The notes beneath the pieces were generated by a model. It did no database searches, was not told where the DNA came from, and worked only from the letters and a program-made list of their open reading frames with translations. From assembly GCA_022495995.1 (NCBI GenBank), contig JAFEMH010001450.1, positions 124,001 through 188,000 of the forward strand: a stretch of 64,000 nt of DNA, in the 5' to 3' direction. Of this stretch, positions 30,565-41,978 are shown one piece after another (the first letter of the stretch is position 1; the number at the start of each line of letters is the position of its first letter). Made by a program: the position numbers and the translations under genes. The DNA comes from Adenophora triphylla var. japonica. Taxonomy: Eukaryota; Streptophyta; Magnoliopsida; Asterales; Campanulaceae.

Positions 30565-31226
30565 TAGACGTGGCCATTTTATAAACCGGATCACAACCTG
30601 TACGATTTTCAACCGTTAAAACCGACCAAAATCGATCAACGCCGGTTAACCGGACCGGTGAACCGAAACCGATAAATAGGTGGTTCGGCTAAGGTTGGAA
30701 TTTCTGAAAATCCGTTAACCGCCGGTTAAAATCGACGACATCGCCGGTTTAACCGTCCAATATTCAAATTTCATTAAACGGTCATATGACCGTTGCCACT
30801 TGCCTCTTCAATTTCTTCATGACCGTTGGGGTCGGTTGGGCGCTTGGCCGATTGCCTTGGGCCTGCTCCTGACTGTTGGGCCTTGTCCCCCTTTCCAGCG
30901 CCTCACCTGTGCGGCTGTGCCTGTGGCAGTCCCCCCCCCCTTGGCCCTTTCCAGTTACTAACGGATCTAACAAAAAAAAAAACATTTTGAATAATTAAAA
31001 CTAACTATAAATATCACCTTCCTCCTCTCATTTTATTTTCACATTATTTCTCTCTACTCTTTCTCTTCTACTCTCAAATATTCACATATTCTCTTACTCT
31101 CATTCAATTTTCAGTTAAATATTGTCCCATTTTCAATTAGTTTTCTAACGAAATTAGTATTTTTTTTTCATTTTCATCCATTTTTAAGCTCCGTTTCGTT
31201 TTCAAACTTCATTTTATCTTACACAA

Positions 31227-33495
31227 ATGGCTGAAAATAAAAAAAAGAAGCAATTTAGGCAAGTCACATGTTGGTTCTTCCACCCCCAACGATGATTTTG
31301 ATCATCAAAATCCAAATATTCAACAAAATGAGGAAGAAGAACATGTTTAAATATAAAGTGGTAGTGCTAGGAAGGGTAGGGGCAGCCGAGCTACTAGGAG
31401 AAATGGTCGGGATCGGGGACAACGACAACCTCCTAGAGAAAGAGAGTCGCAATTCGATACCTTCGCCATCCATTTCACCAAAAGAAAAATTAATGCCGAT
31501 GATGATTATAATCTTCGAGCATTTTGCAACTATTGTACCACGTCTTACTCATTCAAAAGAGGCGGAGGGCATGGGACGCTCAACGGGCATACGACGTCAA
31601 AACATCCCGAGAAACTTGGCATTTCCACTACACAAATTCAATTAACATAGTTCGGGTTCGGGTGCACAAGGTTCGTCTTTCCCTTCCGTCCTTTTTAAAT
31701 TTGATAAGTGGATTTATAGGGATGAACTAGCCAAATTAATTTGCGTTAAAGGTCTTCCTTTTAATTTTGAGGATTATGATTTTATAAAAATTTTGCTCGC
31801 CTTTCTTTAAATCCCGCCGCCACGAGAGTACCAGGTACAAATCTCGTACGTGATATTACTAGAGTGGTGAAAAAATATAAAAAGATTTAATTTGTGTTTT
31901 ATCAAATTTAGAAAATAAAGTTTCAATTTGTGCCGATGGTACGTCGAGTTGATCATCGCAAATAAATACTTATTTGGGCGTTACTTTTCATTGGATAGAT
32001 AATTCATGAACTATCCAAAAAAAGGTTAATTGCTTGCAAAGATTTTGAGCCACCGCATTCCGCGGAAAATATTTGTGTAAAATTGCTTGAGATTTTTCTT
32101 GAGTATGGTATTTTAAATAAAATATTTACTATTTCATTTGACAACGCAAGTGCTAATACGGCTAGTTTACCCGATTTAATTACCGTTTGTCAACTCTCAC
32201 TTGGTGGTAAGTTTTTTCATATTAGATGTTTAGTGCTCATAGTAATTAATTTATGTGTTAGAGATGGTTTAGAGTGACATTAGAGGTTTCATGTTAAGCC
32301 AATTAGACGATGTATTCAATCTTATTTCTTAAAAAATTTCTAATAATACAAAAAAATGAGATAGCTTTCTTTAAGAAGTAAAAGTGTGTCGGACTTTATT
32401 AAATATTTTACTTACGATGTTCTAACTAGGTTGAATTCTACCACAAAATGTTAACCGATGATTTTGCTTATAAAGATCTCCCTAATGTGCAATTTTTTAT
32501 GTCAATTGGCTATAATGAACCTCTATTTGCAGATCAATGGAATGCATGCATTAATTTATGTGAATTGTTAAAATTTTTAATAACGCTACTTTCGCTTTCT
32601 TTTCTAAGTTTATTATCCAATTTCCGTTTTGATGCTAGAAAGACATTGTGTTGCACTCCTTACTATTTTTGACAATTTAAGAGAATGTCCTATTTTAAAA
32701 GAACGCATTGTTTTCCATGAGACAATAAAGTGGCTTAAATATTTTGACACCCGTTCTATCTCTTTTTCTTGGTTAAAGTTATTAGATTTCCCGAGTTAAA
32801 TAAGATGATTTAGAGCTGCATTATAACTTATTATTATTTGAAATTATATCATGATGGCGACGGTAGTAATGGAACTTCCGTCAATTATTGTTTATGACAA
32901 GCAAAAAATGATTTGATTAACCTTTTAATGAAAGTATAATGCCTTCATATGAAAACACTTCTCAAAGCCAACAACATGAAGATGATTCTTCTACTTCTCA
33001 ACCAAGTTTTACATAGCGGGATCCATATAGTTTTTTTGCAAATTTGTATAGTAAAAAACGTGGGTCCTTCTCGAGGTTCATCTTCATCATCATCAAACAT
33101 TTTCGTGGAGTTAGAAACTTATTTCAATTGGGCTACAAACTTTGAATTAAATCAAAGACCCAAATGGGCAAATGAATTTGATGTTTTACAATGGGTGGTC
33201 AAGAAGGAAAGACATTTATCATATACTCTTTTCATAGTTGTTAAAGAAGTTCCAGCTTAGGCCTCTCCCACTTCAATCTATGGCGGTTGAATCGATTTAT
33301 TAGCGTTGTTGAAAATGTTTTAGATGAAAGACGTTCCCAACTAACTAAGTAAAAACTTGGAACATCAACTTTTAATCGCGTATCAAGTTGAGAGCGGAAA
33401 AAATGGAACAAGACTTGCCTTATGAAGAGGATATATTGAATCCAAGATATCAATACGATGTCGGAGAACACCACGAAAAAAGTAGTGATGAATGA
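31227..33495 (+). pseudogene. hAT-A transposase (BED finger to dimerisation domain), many frameshifts
   Basis: The ATG at 31227 starts MAENKKKKQFRQ. Pieces in different frames then follow the hAT order. BED zinc finger: FCNYCTTSYSF, GGGHGTLNGHTTSKHPEKLG, about 31519-31620. Core: KWIYRDELAKLICVKGLPF; NKVSICADGTSS; SFDNASANTASLPDLITVC (about 32134-32195); FADQWNACINLCELLKF (32528-32578). C-terminal dimerisation region: ELETYFNWATNFELNQRPKW, EFDVLQW (about 33110-33195), then a shifted LEMQLL-like end. More than ten stops or shifts are present, so it is long dead. Confidence 0.82.
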
Positions 33496-33659
33496 ATGAT
33501 TGCTTTTAGATTAATTTTTTATTTTAATTAGATTAGTTTAGATTTTAGATTAGATTTATTTTTATTTAATTGTAATAGTTAGGTTGAGGTAAAGTGGCTC
33601 CTAAATATCCCTCCTTTATTTATAAGAGGGTAAGGTTGGTTGTCCCCTCTCTTTCAGTA

Positions 33660-34620
33660 ATTTTATTTTAATTAATAAATTTTAAGGGTACTGTCCATTT
33701 TTTTTTTCTTTTTATATACTTTCAAGTTTCTTTTTAAAAAAAGTTTAAGCTTTTATTTCTTTCAAAATTCATAACTTTTTTTATATAACTTTTTGCAAAA
33801 ATTGTATATATAATAAATAAAAAGTCTAAAATTGTCTTATTTATCCAAAAAAATTGAAAAAAATTAAAAGATAACTTTTTCAAAAATCGTTAAATAGTTA
33901 ACAGCTTCTTCAAAAACTCGTTAAAAAGTTAATTTTTTTGAAAATGCAACCGTAAAAAAAGTTAGGCGACCGCCCAAGTCACTTGGTGCAACTCGCACAA
34001 AAATCTTCTCCGCCTTTCTCTCGGGTCTGTAAATAAAGAAAAAAAGTTGTTGTATTTCTTTTCTTGAAATTCATAACTTTTTTATATAATTTTTTGCAAA
34101 AAATGTACTCTCTCCGTCCCGCTACAACTGCACAATTTGTCAATGGGCTTCTGCTACAAACTGCACAAACTTCCTAAAATGACAAATAATTGTTACGGCT
34201 GCTCCACTAATTCTCTCTACTTCTACTTTTATACGGTACCACACCAATGTATCACTGTTTCCTACCCCACTTTCACTCTCTAACCTGACTTTTCATACTC
34301 ACAACATTTTCTCTACTAATTTTTTCCTTAATTCTCAAAGAACAAACGGAAAGTGTGTGGATTCTATCTGGGACGTAGGGAAAGTATGTAGTAAACAAAA
34401 GTCTGAAATAATCTTCTTTATCAAAAAAAAAAGTTAGCTTTTTATAAAACTTACCGTAAACCGTTAAAAGTTGACCGTTTTTTTCAAAAAGCCGCCAAAA
34501 TGTTAACTTTTTTATTCAATAATGTTAGAAAATTAACTTTTTCCTTCTACTATTTTTAAATCTCGTTAAAAATCTATCCACTTTAAAAAAAAAGGTTGAA
34601 ATCTAAGCAACTGGACAACC
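33660..34620 (+). repeat. Diverged copies of the 160-bp satellite-like sequence inside hAT-A
   Basis: AAATTCATAACTTTTTTTAT, ACTTTTTGCAAAAATTG and GTTAAAAAGTTAA-like pieces at 33770-33930, and AATTCATAACTTTTTTATAT with TTTTTTGCAAAAAATG at 34069-34105, continuing at 34387 (TGTAGTAAACAAAAGT), are the unit of the 4690-5862 array. The lead TTTCTTTTTAAAAAAAGTTT (33727) is also shared with 4720. The intervening sequence (CGACCGCCCAAGTCACTTGG) is not in the array. Confidence 0.75.
34108..34384. mobile_element. Stowaway-like MITE (277 bp) with TA target duplication
   Basis: The left end CTCTCTCCGTCCC and right end GGGACGTAGGGAAAG form imperfect terminal inverted repeats of the Stowaway (Tc1/mariner) type, flanked by TA (34106-34107 and 34385-34386). 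Removing the element and one TA restores GCAAAAAATGTATGTAGTAA, exactly the sequence at 4785 and in the other satellite copies. No coding capacity. Confidence 0.9.
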
Positions 34621-34756
34621 ACAACCGTAAATCGATTAAAAAGGCACCTGTGCTCTGTTCTGGGGCTGAGAGGTTGAAGGCCATAACCGCGATTCGATAA
34701 CCGTGAACCACCGATTAATCAAACCTGCCACATTTGATTCCTGAGGGGATTGGGCC

Positions 34757-35041
34757 GAGCTCATGATCGTTAGATGGGGCCTCCACAGTCCACACGAGCT
34801 TGTACAAGTTGGTATTTAGGCCTCCACGTCACGTACAAGGACTCGAGTAGACTTTTAGCTCACTTTTATATCATTATCTTGTTCAAAAGGGGAATTGGAG
34901 CAGAGCTCGATGAAAGTCGTTATGATGGGGGCCTCCACAGTCCACACGAGCTTGTACAAGTTGGTATTTAGGCCTCCACGTCACGTACAAGGACTCGAGT
35001 AGACTTTTAGCTCACTTTTATATCATTATCTTGTTCAAAAA
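34757..35041. repeat. Tandem duplication of about 147 bp
   Basis: The block with GGGCCTCCACAGTCCACACG through TCATTATCTTGTTCAAAA occurs at about 34776-34888 and 34928-35040, each preceded by GAGCTC...GATGGGG. The copies are nearly identical, so the duplication is fairly recent. No gene is seen. Confidence 0.85.
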
Positions 35042-37559
35042 GCTAATTCGCTTTGAGCAGAGCCGATAAAAGTATTTATGAACTATTTCTAAAGTAACTT
35101 TGGTCATCCTTGGTTTTGGTTTGCCCTAAGATTTTATAGATTCCCGGACAAGATTATCTGTCAAAATAGTTGAATTCAATCCCTCAAATGGGATTGCATT
35201 GATTTTCTCAAACATGCATCTTCTATCTTCTAAGCAGTTATAAGTCTGACCAGTCAAATCTTCTCCGTCACAAGAGTCAAATTAGGATAACATTGGGGAT
35301 AAGTTTCTGGTCTCCATCAATCCATATCTATCATTTCCTAAAAAACGGCTAGGCTACTTTTATATTAGGTCATTTATAATAAGTTTTTTTTTTTTTTTTT
35401 TTTTTTTTTATATACTTGTCCTTAGCTGGGACTAATCCCAAAGCCCCAATCTCGTTCTGCATCGCCTCAAGCATCGCCTGGATGGAGAATTCATGGACAC
35501 GGCTTGTGTGAATACAAAAGTGGCAGCTACATCTCTTTATACTCCTTGTGGAATTCTGGCTGTTCTCCTACGGCAAGGCATTTATATCACTTCCTTACAT
35601 CGTGCTCACCGATTTGGCCGCTCCACTCAACTGCTTCCGCCAGTGAATTGCATCACTCTTACAACACCAATTGGCCGTCGCTCCACCTTTGGCTTCCCGC
35701 ACAGCATTCGAACTCCCAATAATCGGCGCGCCATTTATAATGCTTTCAACTATTTGAAAACATTGCAAGCTTATCAATCAATTTTCACTGTTTTTTTTTA
35801 AGCAAACGACAAATTCTATTTCATTCACAACTAGGGAAGCGATGACACACATCACAAAGATCGAAAGCTCACCTTCAAGGTTAATGTCATATACATCTCT
35901 TAACCTACAACAAAGATAAGTACAACTTAAATCTAGATACCTGATTCCATTCCAAGATTCGGATTGATGACCACTTTCTCGCATCGGAGATTTAGAAAAT
36001 TCTCCTCCATACGATAAAATATTGCGTTTAGCGCCGGGATACGCAGATCACCGACTAAGCAGACGCCCACCATTACATCTCTGCATTCTCAAACCCTCAT
36101 AAATGAATGTAGACCGTCAGAATCGTTGCTACAAAAAAAAAAAAACAATAAAAATAAACAACAAACAAACATACTCTCAAAGATAGGAGAGAAAAACAAC
36201 TGCTCTCACAAATGAACAGAGCAACAACCAGCTCCCACATTTAAGAGAGAAAGAAAGGCTTCCTCACATTTAAGTTTAAATGCATTTAATACATAATAAC
36301 AGTTAAAAATAAAAATAAAATATACACACCACACAAATTCTTGTAATCTCTAAAGATTACCAAAATTCTGTATTGTTGATTAAAAGCCAAAACAACAAAA
36401 CACACACCGCCCTACAGCCTAGGCGCCACTGGGCGCTATTGTTTTTTTTTTTTTCCGCATTTTGACGCTTGACGAAGTACTTTATCAAGGTCACTCGAAT
36501 TTTTTTTTTTCCAAATCTCATCCGAATTTTTCAAATGCAATTATCTTATATCAAAAAAATTTTACACCAAAATTCATAAAAAATTCTCTTTAAATACAGT
36601 CCTCTTTCATTTTATTTGGACACGTAAAAAAACACTATTTTTTCAATATAGTCTTTCTCAACTATCCTTCATTTTTCACAAAAAAACTCTCTTTTTAGTG
36701 AAATGGTTCCAAATAATAACTATTTCAACACTCAAAATTCAAGAATCACACTTCTTAGCTTACAGCTGTTTTCAAGCAATGATGTATTACTTTACTATAT
36801 TGTATTTAATTTTATTTGAAGTCCATCAATTACGACTCACCTAACTTTTTGAAATGTTATGTTTCGAACTATTTGAAAAATAATTTTCCTCAGATATTTT
36901 CCAATGATGTATTACTTTACATCAAGTATGAAGTATTTTTTTAATAATAACTACCGTCATTTTTCGTATTTATTTAATTGCAATTAAAAATTAATTAAGT
37001 ATGAAGCACTTTTTAATTAAGTAATGATAATAATAATATTTATTATTATATTAATCATAAAAATAAAGAATATAAATAAAATAAAAGTTTTATGCAAGAT
37101 GTGATGTATTTGAAATGAAAGAGCTTATTGAATTTTATTAAACAAAAACATTGTAGAATTAATAATTAAATGGGGTATTGAATTATTAGAGGGAAGAGAG
37201 AAGCTGATGTGGAGTATTAAAGTGAATATTGAAACCATTGTAAATGGTCTTTTTTATGAGTATAATTTTTTTTTTTTTATTATTTTAAAGCATAAATATA
37301 AAGATCTTAAGGAGATCAAACCTTCTCCGTCACCAAGTCAAATCTTGCAGTCCCGGTTTTAATCTTGATTCTTTTTCAATCTCATAATTTAAACACTAAT
37401 CATGAATTATTAGTTAATGATTAGAGTTGGTCCTTATGAAAAACTAGTTTTTCTTAAGATATGAAAAACGTGTTTTCAAATTAAGCGGTGGCAATTTTGT
37501 AAATACGACAATCATGCTAAAATAAACGGTGACATTTTTGTAATTCTTGGTTTCACGTT
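35042..37559. other. AT-rich intergenic DNA, no gene recognised
   Basis: Contains a T run of about 30 (35385-35411) and long AT stretches. A somewhat GC-richer patch at 35440-35780 is open in short frames on both strands (minus: NGAPIIGSSNAVREAKGG, ANWCCKSDAIHWRKQLSG), but neither is recognised and each is broken by stops. Possible decayed gene or transposon fragment. Confidence 0.5.
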
Positions 37560-38250
37560 TATGCCAAGTACCGTTTAACAAAACCGCCGGTGTGATAAAG
37601 TGCGCCGGTAGCTCACGTATCACAAATTGCCGGTAAAAAAAGTGCCGGGCATTAATTTAACAAAGTGCGTATAAACCGACACCGGCAATTTGTTTAATCG
37701 GGCACTCGGCACTTTTACACGGGCACTTTTATAAACGTACGAACCGCACTTCTTCACACCGCACTTGTTCAACTAAAACCGGCACTTTGTTACACTAATA
37801 TTTTTGCTTTGGCTCTCAAAAACACAAGCATGTGGCTGGCATTCAAAAAATCATGAATCGGCATTCAAAATCACGTACACCAGCACTCAAACATTACGTA
37901 GCACCGGCACTCAAAAACACCGATAATCATTTTTGCTGCATTCAAAAAATATGGATCGGCACTCTATTATACACTAGCGGCACCCAAAATACATGGATCG
38001 GCACTCCAAAACACATACATCTGTCTGGCATCTAATTACCCAGTCCCACCAATGCATCAAATTCTCAAACCTGGTACTTAAATTAACATGTCTTGGCGAC
38101 TCCCGAAAAAACATAGACGGCATTCAAAAAAACAATCCTCAAAATTCCAAATAAACTCGGCATTCCACAATACATAATCGGCATTCTCTAAAACTATTGT
38201 GGCACTCAAATTAAAAATAAACTGCATTCCCAAACCGATCCTCAAATTAA
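37560..38250. repeat. Degenerate dispersed GGCACTC / GGCATTC-AAAA repeats
   Basis: Many short irregular copies of GGCACTTTT, CCGGCACTCAAAAACAC, GGCATTCAAAAAAT and ATGGATCGGCACTC recur at uneven 15-45 bp intervals. No coding frame is supported; the 67-aa frame at 37832 is repeat-derived. Possible subterminal-type array of an unrecognised DNA transposon or a decayed minisatellite. Confidence 0.5.
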
Positions 38251-39310
38251 TACTTATACACCGATTGGCCAATTGGTGGTAGAAAGAGAGAATTGTGAAG
38301 GTCTCGGTCGTTTCTCTCTCATCATGGAAGACGACGATGAGTTCGTGACGTCCTCCCCGCCTCGTAATTGAATTTGCCAACGCCCGTCTCACTGTTTCAA
38401 AACCAAATCATCTCGGTAAGCATCGTCTTCATCTTCCATCCTAATTCCGCCCAATTCAATTAGGGCTCTATCAATTTCTTCTTTGTTTATTTCGTATTAG
38501 CTCGAATTTCCATCGGTGTTGGCCCTAATTCGAATTGGGTCGTTGTTTTGGGTTTGGATAGAGAGGGTCGCCGGTGAAGAGATTTGGGTGTGAGGGAGAA
38601 GGTTTGGTCGGAGAAGGAGACGGATTGAGGAAGAAGTCGACGCAATTGCGTCTAGAGAGAGAGGATAGAGAGAGAGAGGGCTTCCAGCGCTGTCGGTACA
38701 CTTTGTGCGTGGATTATGTGAGCGGTAAAACACGTTTTTTGTTAAGTTAACAAAAAACGCGTTTTTTGTGAGTTTTTGGCTAATGATTAATAATTATATT
38801 AAAAGAATTTATTTTTCAACAATAAAATGTTTGGTACGGTCGATAACTTCTATGAAAAGGAGATTACATCCTTACGATTCAAATTTACGGCGATGCTCAA
38901 GCGTCAATCAATGTTGTCGCTACAACAATAATTTGGGATCCACAGTTTTTCGAAACTTAAAGTCTTTGTCTTATTTCTAGTTATAATATTTGATATCTCT
39001 CGTTATATTCTTTTTTTTCGAGAGTTTTTGCCTTCTCTCATTTATGTTGAGAGCCTTTGTGTATTGATTGTATTTATTTTCGTTGCAATACATGCGATGC
39101 TTGATTGCGCACTTCTTGTCTACCCAAAGGTTTTACTTTCTTATGCCTTAAACGCAGAGTCACGACATTTTAGGGGCCACTGTTCAAAGAAAAGGAAAAA
39201 CTTAGGCCCTAAATATAATTACAAAAATAATAGTGTATATATTTGGTCGTCAATTTTTTTTATCGTGTTTCATGACCAGATTTATATTTTCTAATTTTAG
39301 AACTAGTAAT
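38251..39310. other. Unassigned region with possible exon-like start and a hairpin
   Basis: ATGGAAGACGACGATGAGTT at 38325 opens a 16-codon acidic frame, then stops. A donor-like CTCGGTAAGC follows at 38414, so a captured or host first exon is conceivable but unsupported. A perfect 13-bp inverted repeat (CGTTTTTTGTTAA / TTAACAAAAAACG, 38733-38759, 1-bp loop) is present. The rest is AT-rich with nothing recognised. Confidence 0.35.
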
Positions 39311-39871
39311 TGATGATGGCCACACGGGCGGTCCGGCCCGGCCCGGCCCGGAGGAGGCGGATTAAACGGTTAAACGGGTGAAGCCCGTTTTGTCCGTGTG
39401 AGTAAACGGGCTTAAGCCCGGCCCGGCCCGTGTTCGTATCAGAGAAGGCGCGCGTTTGTGGGATCCGTACCCGGGCCCAAACGGATTAACCGTTTTTTTT
39501 TTTTTTTTTTGCAAGAGTGGAAAAGCACGGGGGCTGGGGGGTTCGAACTCGGGTGGGGGAAGGTCTTGGGGGTAGTTTACCACTTGGACACTAGGTCCTT
39601 ATTGTTATTTAATCCAAATGTTAAATATTAACGTCATTTCACAAAAAAAAAAAAAAAAAAAAAAAAAAAAGGAAAGCGGGCCAAACGGACCGAGGGTAAA
39701 CGGGCCTCGGCAATTAGCGGGCAGCGTCAGTGGGCGAAAGGCATTACGGGCTTTGTCTGGTGAAATGTTGCGGGTAGGAACACCCGGTGGGTGGGGGCTT
39801 CGGGCTTCGGGCAACCGGGCTTCGGGCGGAGCTTCATTTTCCTTGGGCCAGGCCCAAATTGGCCATCATCA
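39311..39871. mobile_element. hAT-like MITE, GC-rich arms (561 bp)
   Basis: TGATGATGGCC at the left and its inverse GGCCATCATCA at the right form perfect 11-bp terminal repeats flanked by CTAGTAAT on both sides (39303-39310, 39872-39879), a perfect 8-bp duplication as hAT elements make. The arms are rich in GGCCCGGCCC and AACGGGC. Inside, a T run (39492-39511) and an A run (39643-39670) face each other and could pair. No transposase. Confidence 0.82.
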
Positions 39872-40880
39872 CTAGTAATTGAAAATTTTAAGTATGAAAA
39901 TATTAAAGAATATGGGGGTGTGGCTGCCAAAAATTATGGAAGATGATTATAATTCTGTCATTGCAATCGTCTCCAAAAAAAATTTCAAATTTACTCTTAA
40001 TCATTTTTTTTTCTTTTTACACTTATTTTGATCGTTTACTCGAATGAAAAATGTGTAGTTTCTAGTGGTACGGAAAGAGTATTATATTATCTACTTGAGT
40101 TAAATTAAGATTTTTTTATTCTAAATCAATAGTACTTCCTCCCTTACAAAATAAATGTCGCATTTGATTTATCAACATTTTTAAGAAATATGCTTTACTA
40201 ACTTGTAAATTGTTAAAATTGCACAAGTTGCTTTGTTTATTTGAAATGCAACATTTATTTAGGACAAACTAAAATTGAAAGTATAACATTTATTATGCAG
40301 CAAATGAAATATTAATGTGAAAATAAAATAAAAAATGGTGCCCCTTCAAGTTTGGGGCCCGGAGCAGGAGCTCCACTTGCTCCCCATAATGGCCGGCCCT
40401 GCTTAAATGCCAAATTTTTACCTTCAATTGCACTTTTGCAATTGTACTTTTCGTCAAAATTTTCATTTTTGGGATGAGCCTCCGATTGTTATTAATCGCC
40501 ATCTACTTAACTTTATTAATGCAATCAATATTTTGTTTGCAAAAACAAGGAGATCAAATTCCAGACGTACCACATTTTCTTATGTTAAATTACGATGTCA
40601 CTTTTAGTAACTTATAACTGGTAAATTATTAATTGTTCGTAATGTCATATACAAAAATATAACAAGGATTTCGTTTTTAACCGAATAATTGGGAAAGCAA
40701 TAAACGTATATAGTCATATCTGCAACAATTAACCAGAGGTTTCGGGATTGAGTATTGAAAATGTAGAAGCATTAAAATTTTATTTGGGAAGTTTTGCCAC
40801 CCTTATGTTATTTTGATATTACTCTACTCAACAACAACAACATTATCTCAATGTTGCAAATGCTTTCACCTACGATTAGG
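39872..40880. other. AT-rich spacer; possible degenerate Stowaway-like MITE at 40131-40282
   Basis: TACTTCCTCCCTTACAAAAT at 40132 resembles a Stowaway end. AAATTGAAAGTA about 150 bp on is a poor partner. The rest has no recognised gene. Confidence 0.35.
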
Positions 40881-41769
40881 TAGAGCTGTCAAACGGGTCG
40901 GGCCAGGTCAGCCCGAAATATTAGCGGGCCTAGTAAAAGTCAAGTCTGGCCTATGCGAACTTCGGGCCTATGGGCCAATCTAAAGTTCAAAGGCAAAGCA
41001 ATGTTCTAACCTCCAAGGCCAAGGCCGACCATGGCCAAGGACAGACACGGCCGAATGACGCGGGCAACCTTGGCTTCAGCCTCAATATATACCCAAGCCA
41101 ACATTCTACTTTCATTATTTTTCGATGTGGGATATCTTCCAAGGCCACGGCCGAGCCAAGGCAAGGCGCCGAGCTAGGCAAGGCGCCGAGCTAGGCAAGG
41201 CCATTTACTTGCTCTTTCTTTCGATGTGAGATATTGTCAAGGCTAAGGCCAAGATCGGCCATGGCCAAGACCACGGTCGAGCCAAGGCAAGACGCCGAGC
41301 TAGGCAAGGCCATTTACTTGTTCTTTCTTTCGATGTGAGATATATTCAAGGCCAAGGCCAAGACCACGACCGAGCCAAGGCAAGGCGCCGAGTTAGACAA
41401 GGTCATTTACTTGCTCTTTCTTTCGATGTGGGATATTGTCAAGGCCAAGGCTACAGCTTGGTTGATGCCTGGATATGTTCAATTCAGCAGTGGCTTTATT
41501 AAAAAAAATTTTGACTTTGTCAACTGTTTCTTACACTTTTTCTTTAGTTTTTTTTTTTTTTTTTTTTTTTTGAAGTGTGTAGACTTTGTCAACTTTTCAT
41601 CGGGCCGCGCGGGCTTTTGCGGGCTTTTCGGGTTCGGGCCGCCTAAATCCACGGGCCTACCGGCCGGTTAAAGAGGCCCGATTTTTCGGCCGCCTAATTT
41701 GAGGCCCAGGCCCTTAAAAATCCGGGCGGGCCGGACCGGCCCACTGCCGGCTCGATTTTGACGGCTCTA
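40881..41769. mobile_element. hAT-like MITE with internal minisatellite (889 bp)
   Basis: The left end TAGAGCTGTCAAACGGG and right end TTTTGACGGCTCTA are inverted partners, flanked by CGATTAGG (40873-40880) and CGGTTAGG (41770-41777), seven of eight identical. GGGCCGGCCC-type arms are typical of small non-autonomous hAT elements. The centre (about 41100-41460) has three to four copies of a roughly 95-bp unit with TTTCTTTCGATGTGAGATAT and CAAGGCGCCGAGCTAGGCAA. A T run of 25 lies at about 41550-41574. Confidence 0.82.
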
Positions 41770-41978
41770 CGGTTAGGTAAGGGGTGTCGTGTGTAATCAG
41801 TATTACCCATGTATTAAAGTATAGAAGGTTGTTTACAGATGATCAGTGGCGGATCAACACCTAAGCTATTGGTGGTGCCTATTCTTAATAAAAAAAATGC
41901 AAAACTAAAATTCAATATATTTACATATAAAAATATAATAGGCTTTAATATGTCAACATTATATAAAATAAACACAAT

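Larger units (their letters stand above)
30565..34736 (+). mobile_element. hAT-A: Ac-like hAT transposon with degenerate ends
   Basis: A broken hAT transposase lies between imperfect terminal repeats: TAGACGTGGCC at 30565 and, inverted at the right end, CAAATGTGGCA (34726-34736). Flanks GTTCCCGA (30557-30564) and ATTCCTGA (34737-34744) match at six of eight positions, consistent with an aged 8-bp hAT duplication. Both ends are rich in AACCGGT / CCGGTTAA-like motifs (30590-30760 and 34680-34720), usual for Ac-type subterminal regions. The interior also holds satellite-like sequence and a nested MITE. Boundaries are an inference from weak repeats. Confidence 0.55.

Noticed and set aside
35490..35810. 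Possible small gene (102-aa plus-strand frame, or the minus-strand 60-aa frame)
   Set aside because: Both strands are open for short stretches only, with stops either side and no recognised family; kept as an unassigned patch.
38325..38425. First exon of a host gene (ATGGAAGACGACGATGAG)
   Set aside because: Only 16 codons before a stop and no downstream exon recognised within 1 kb.
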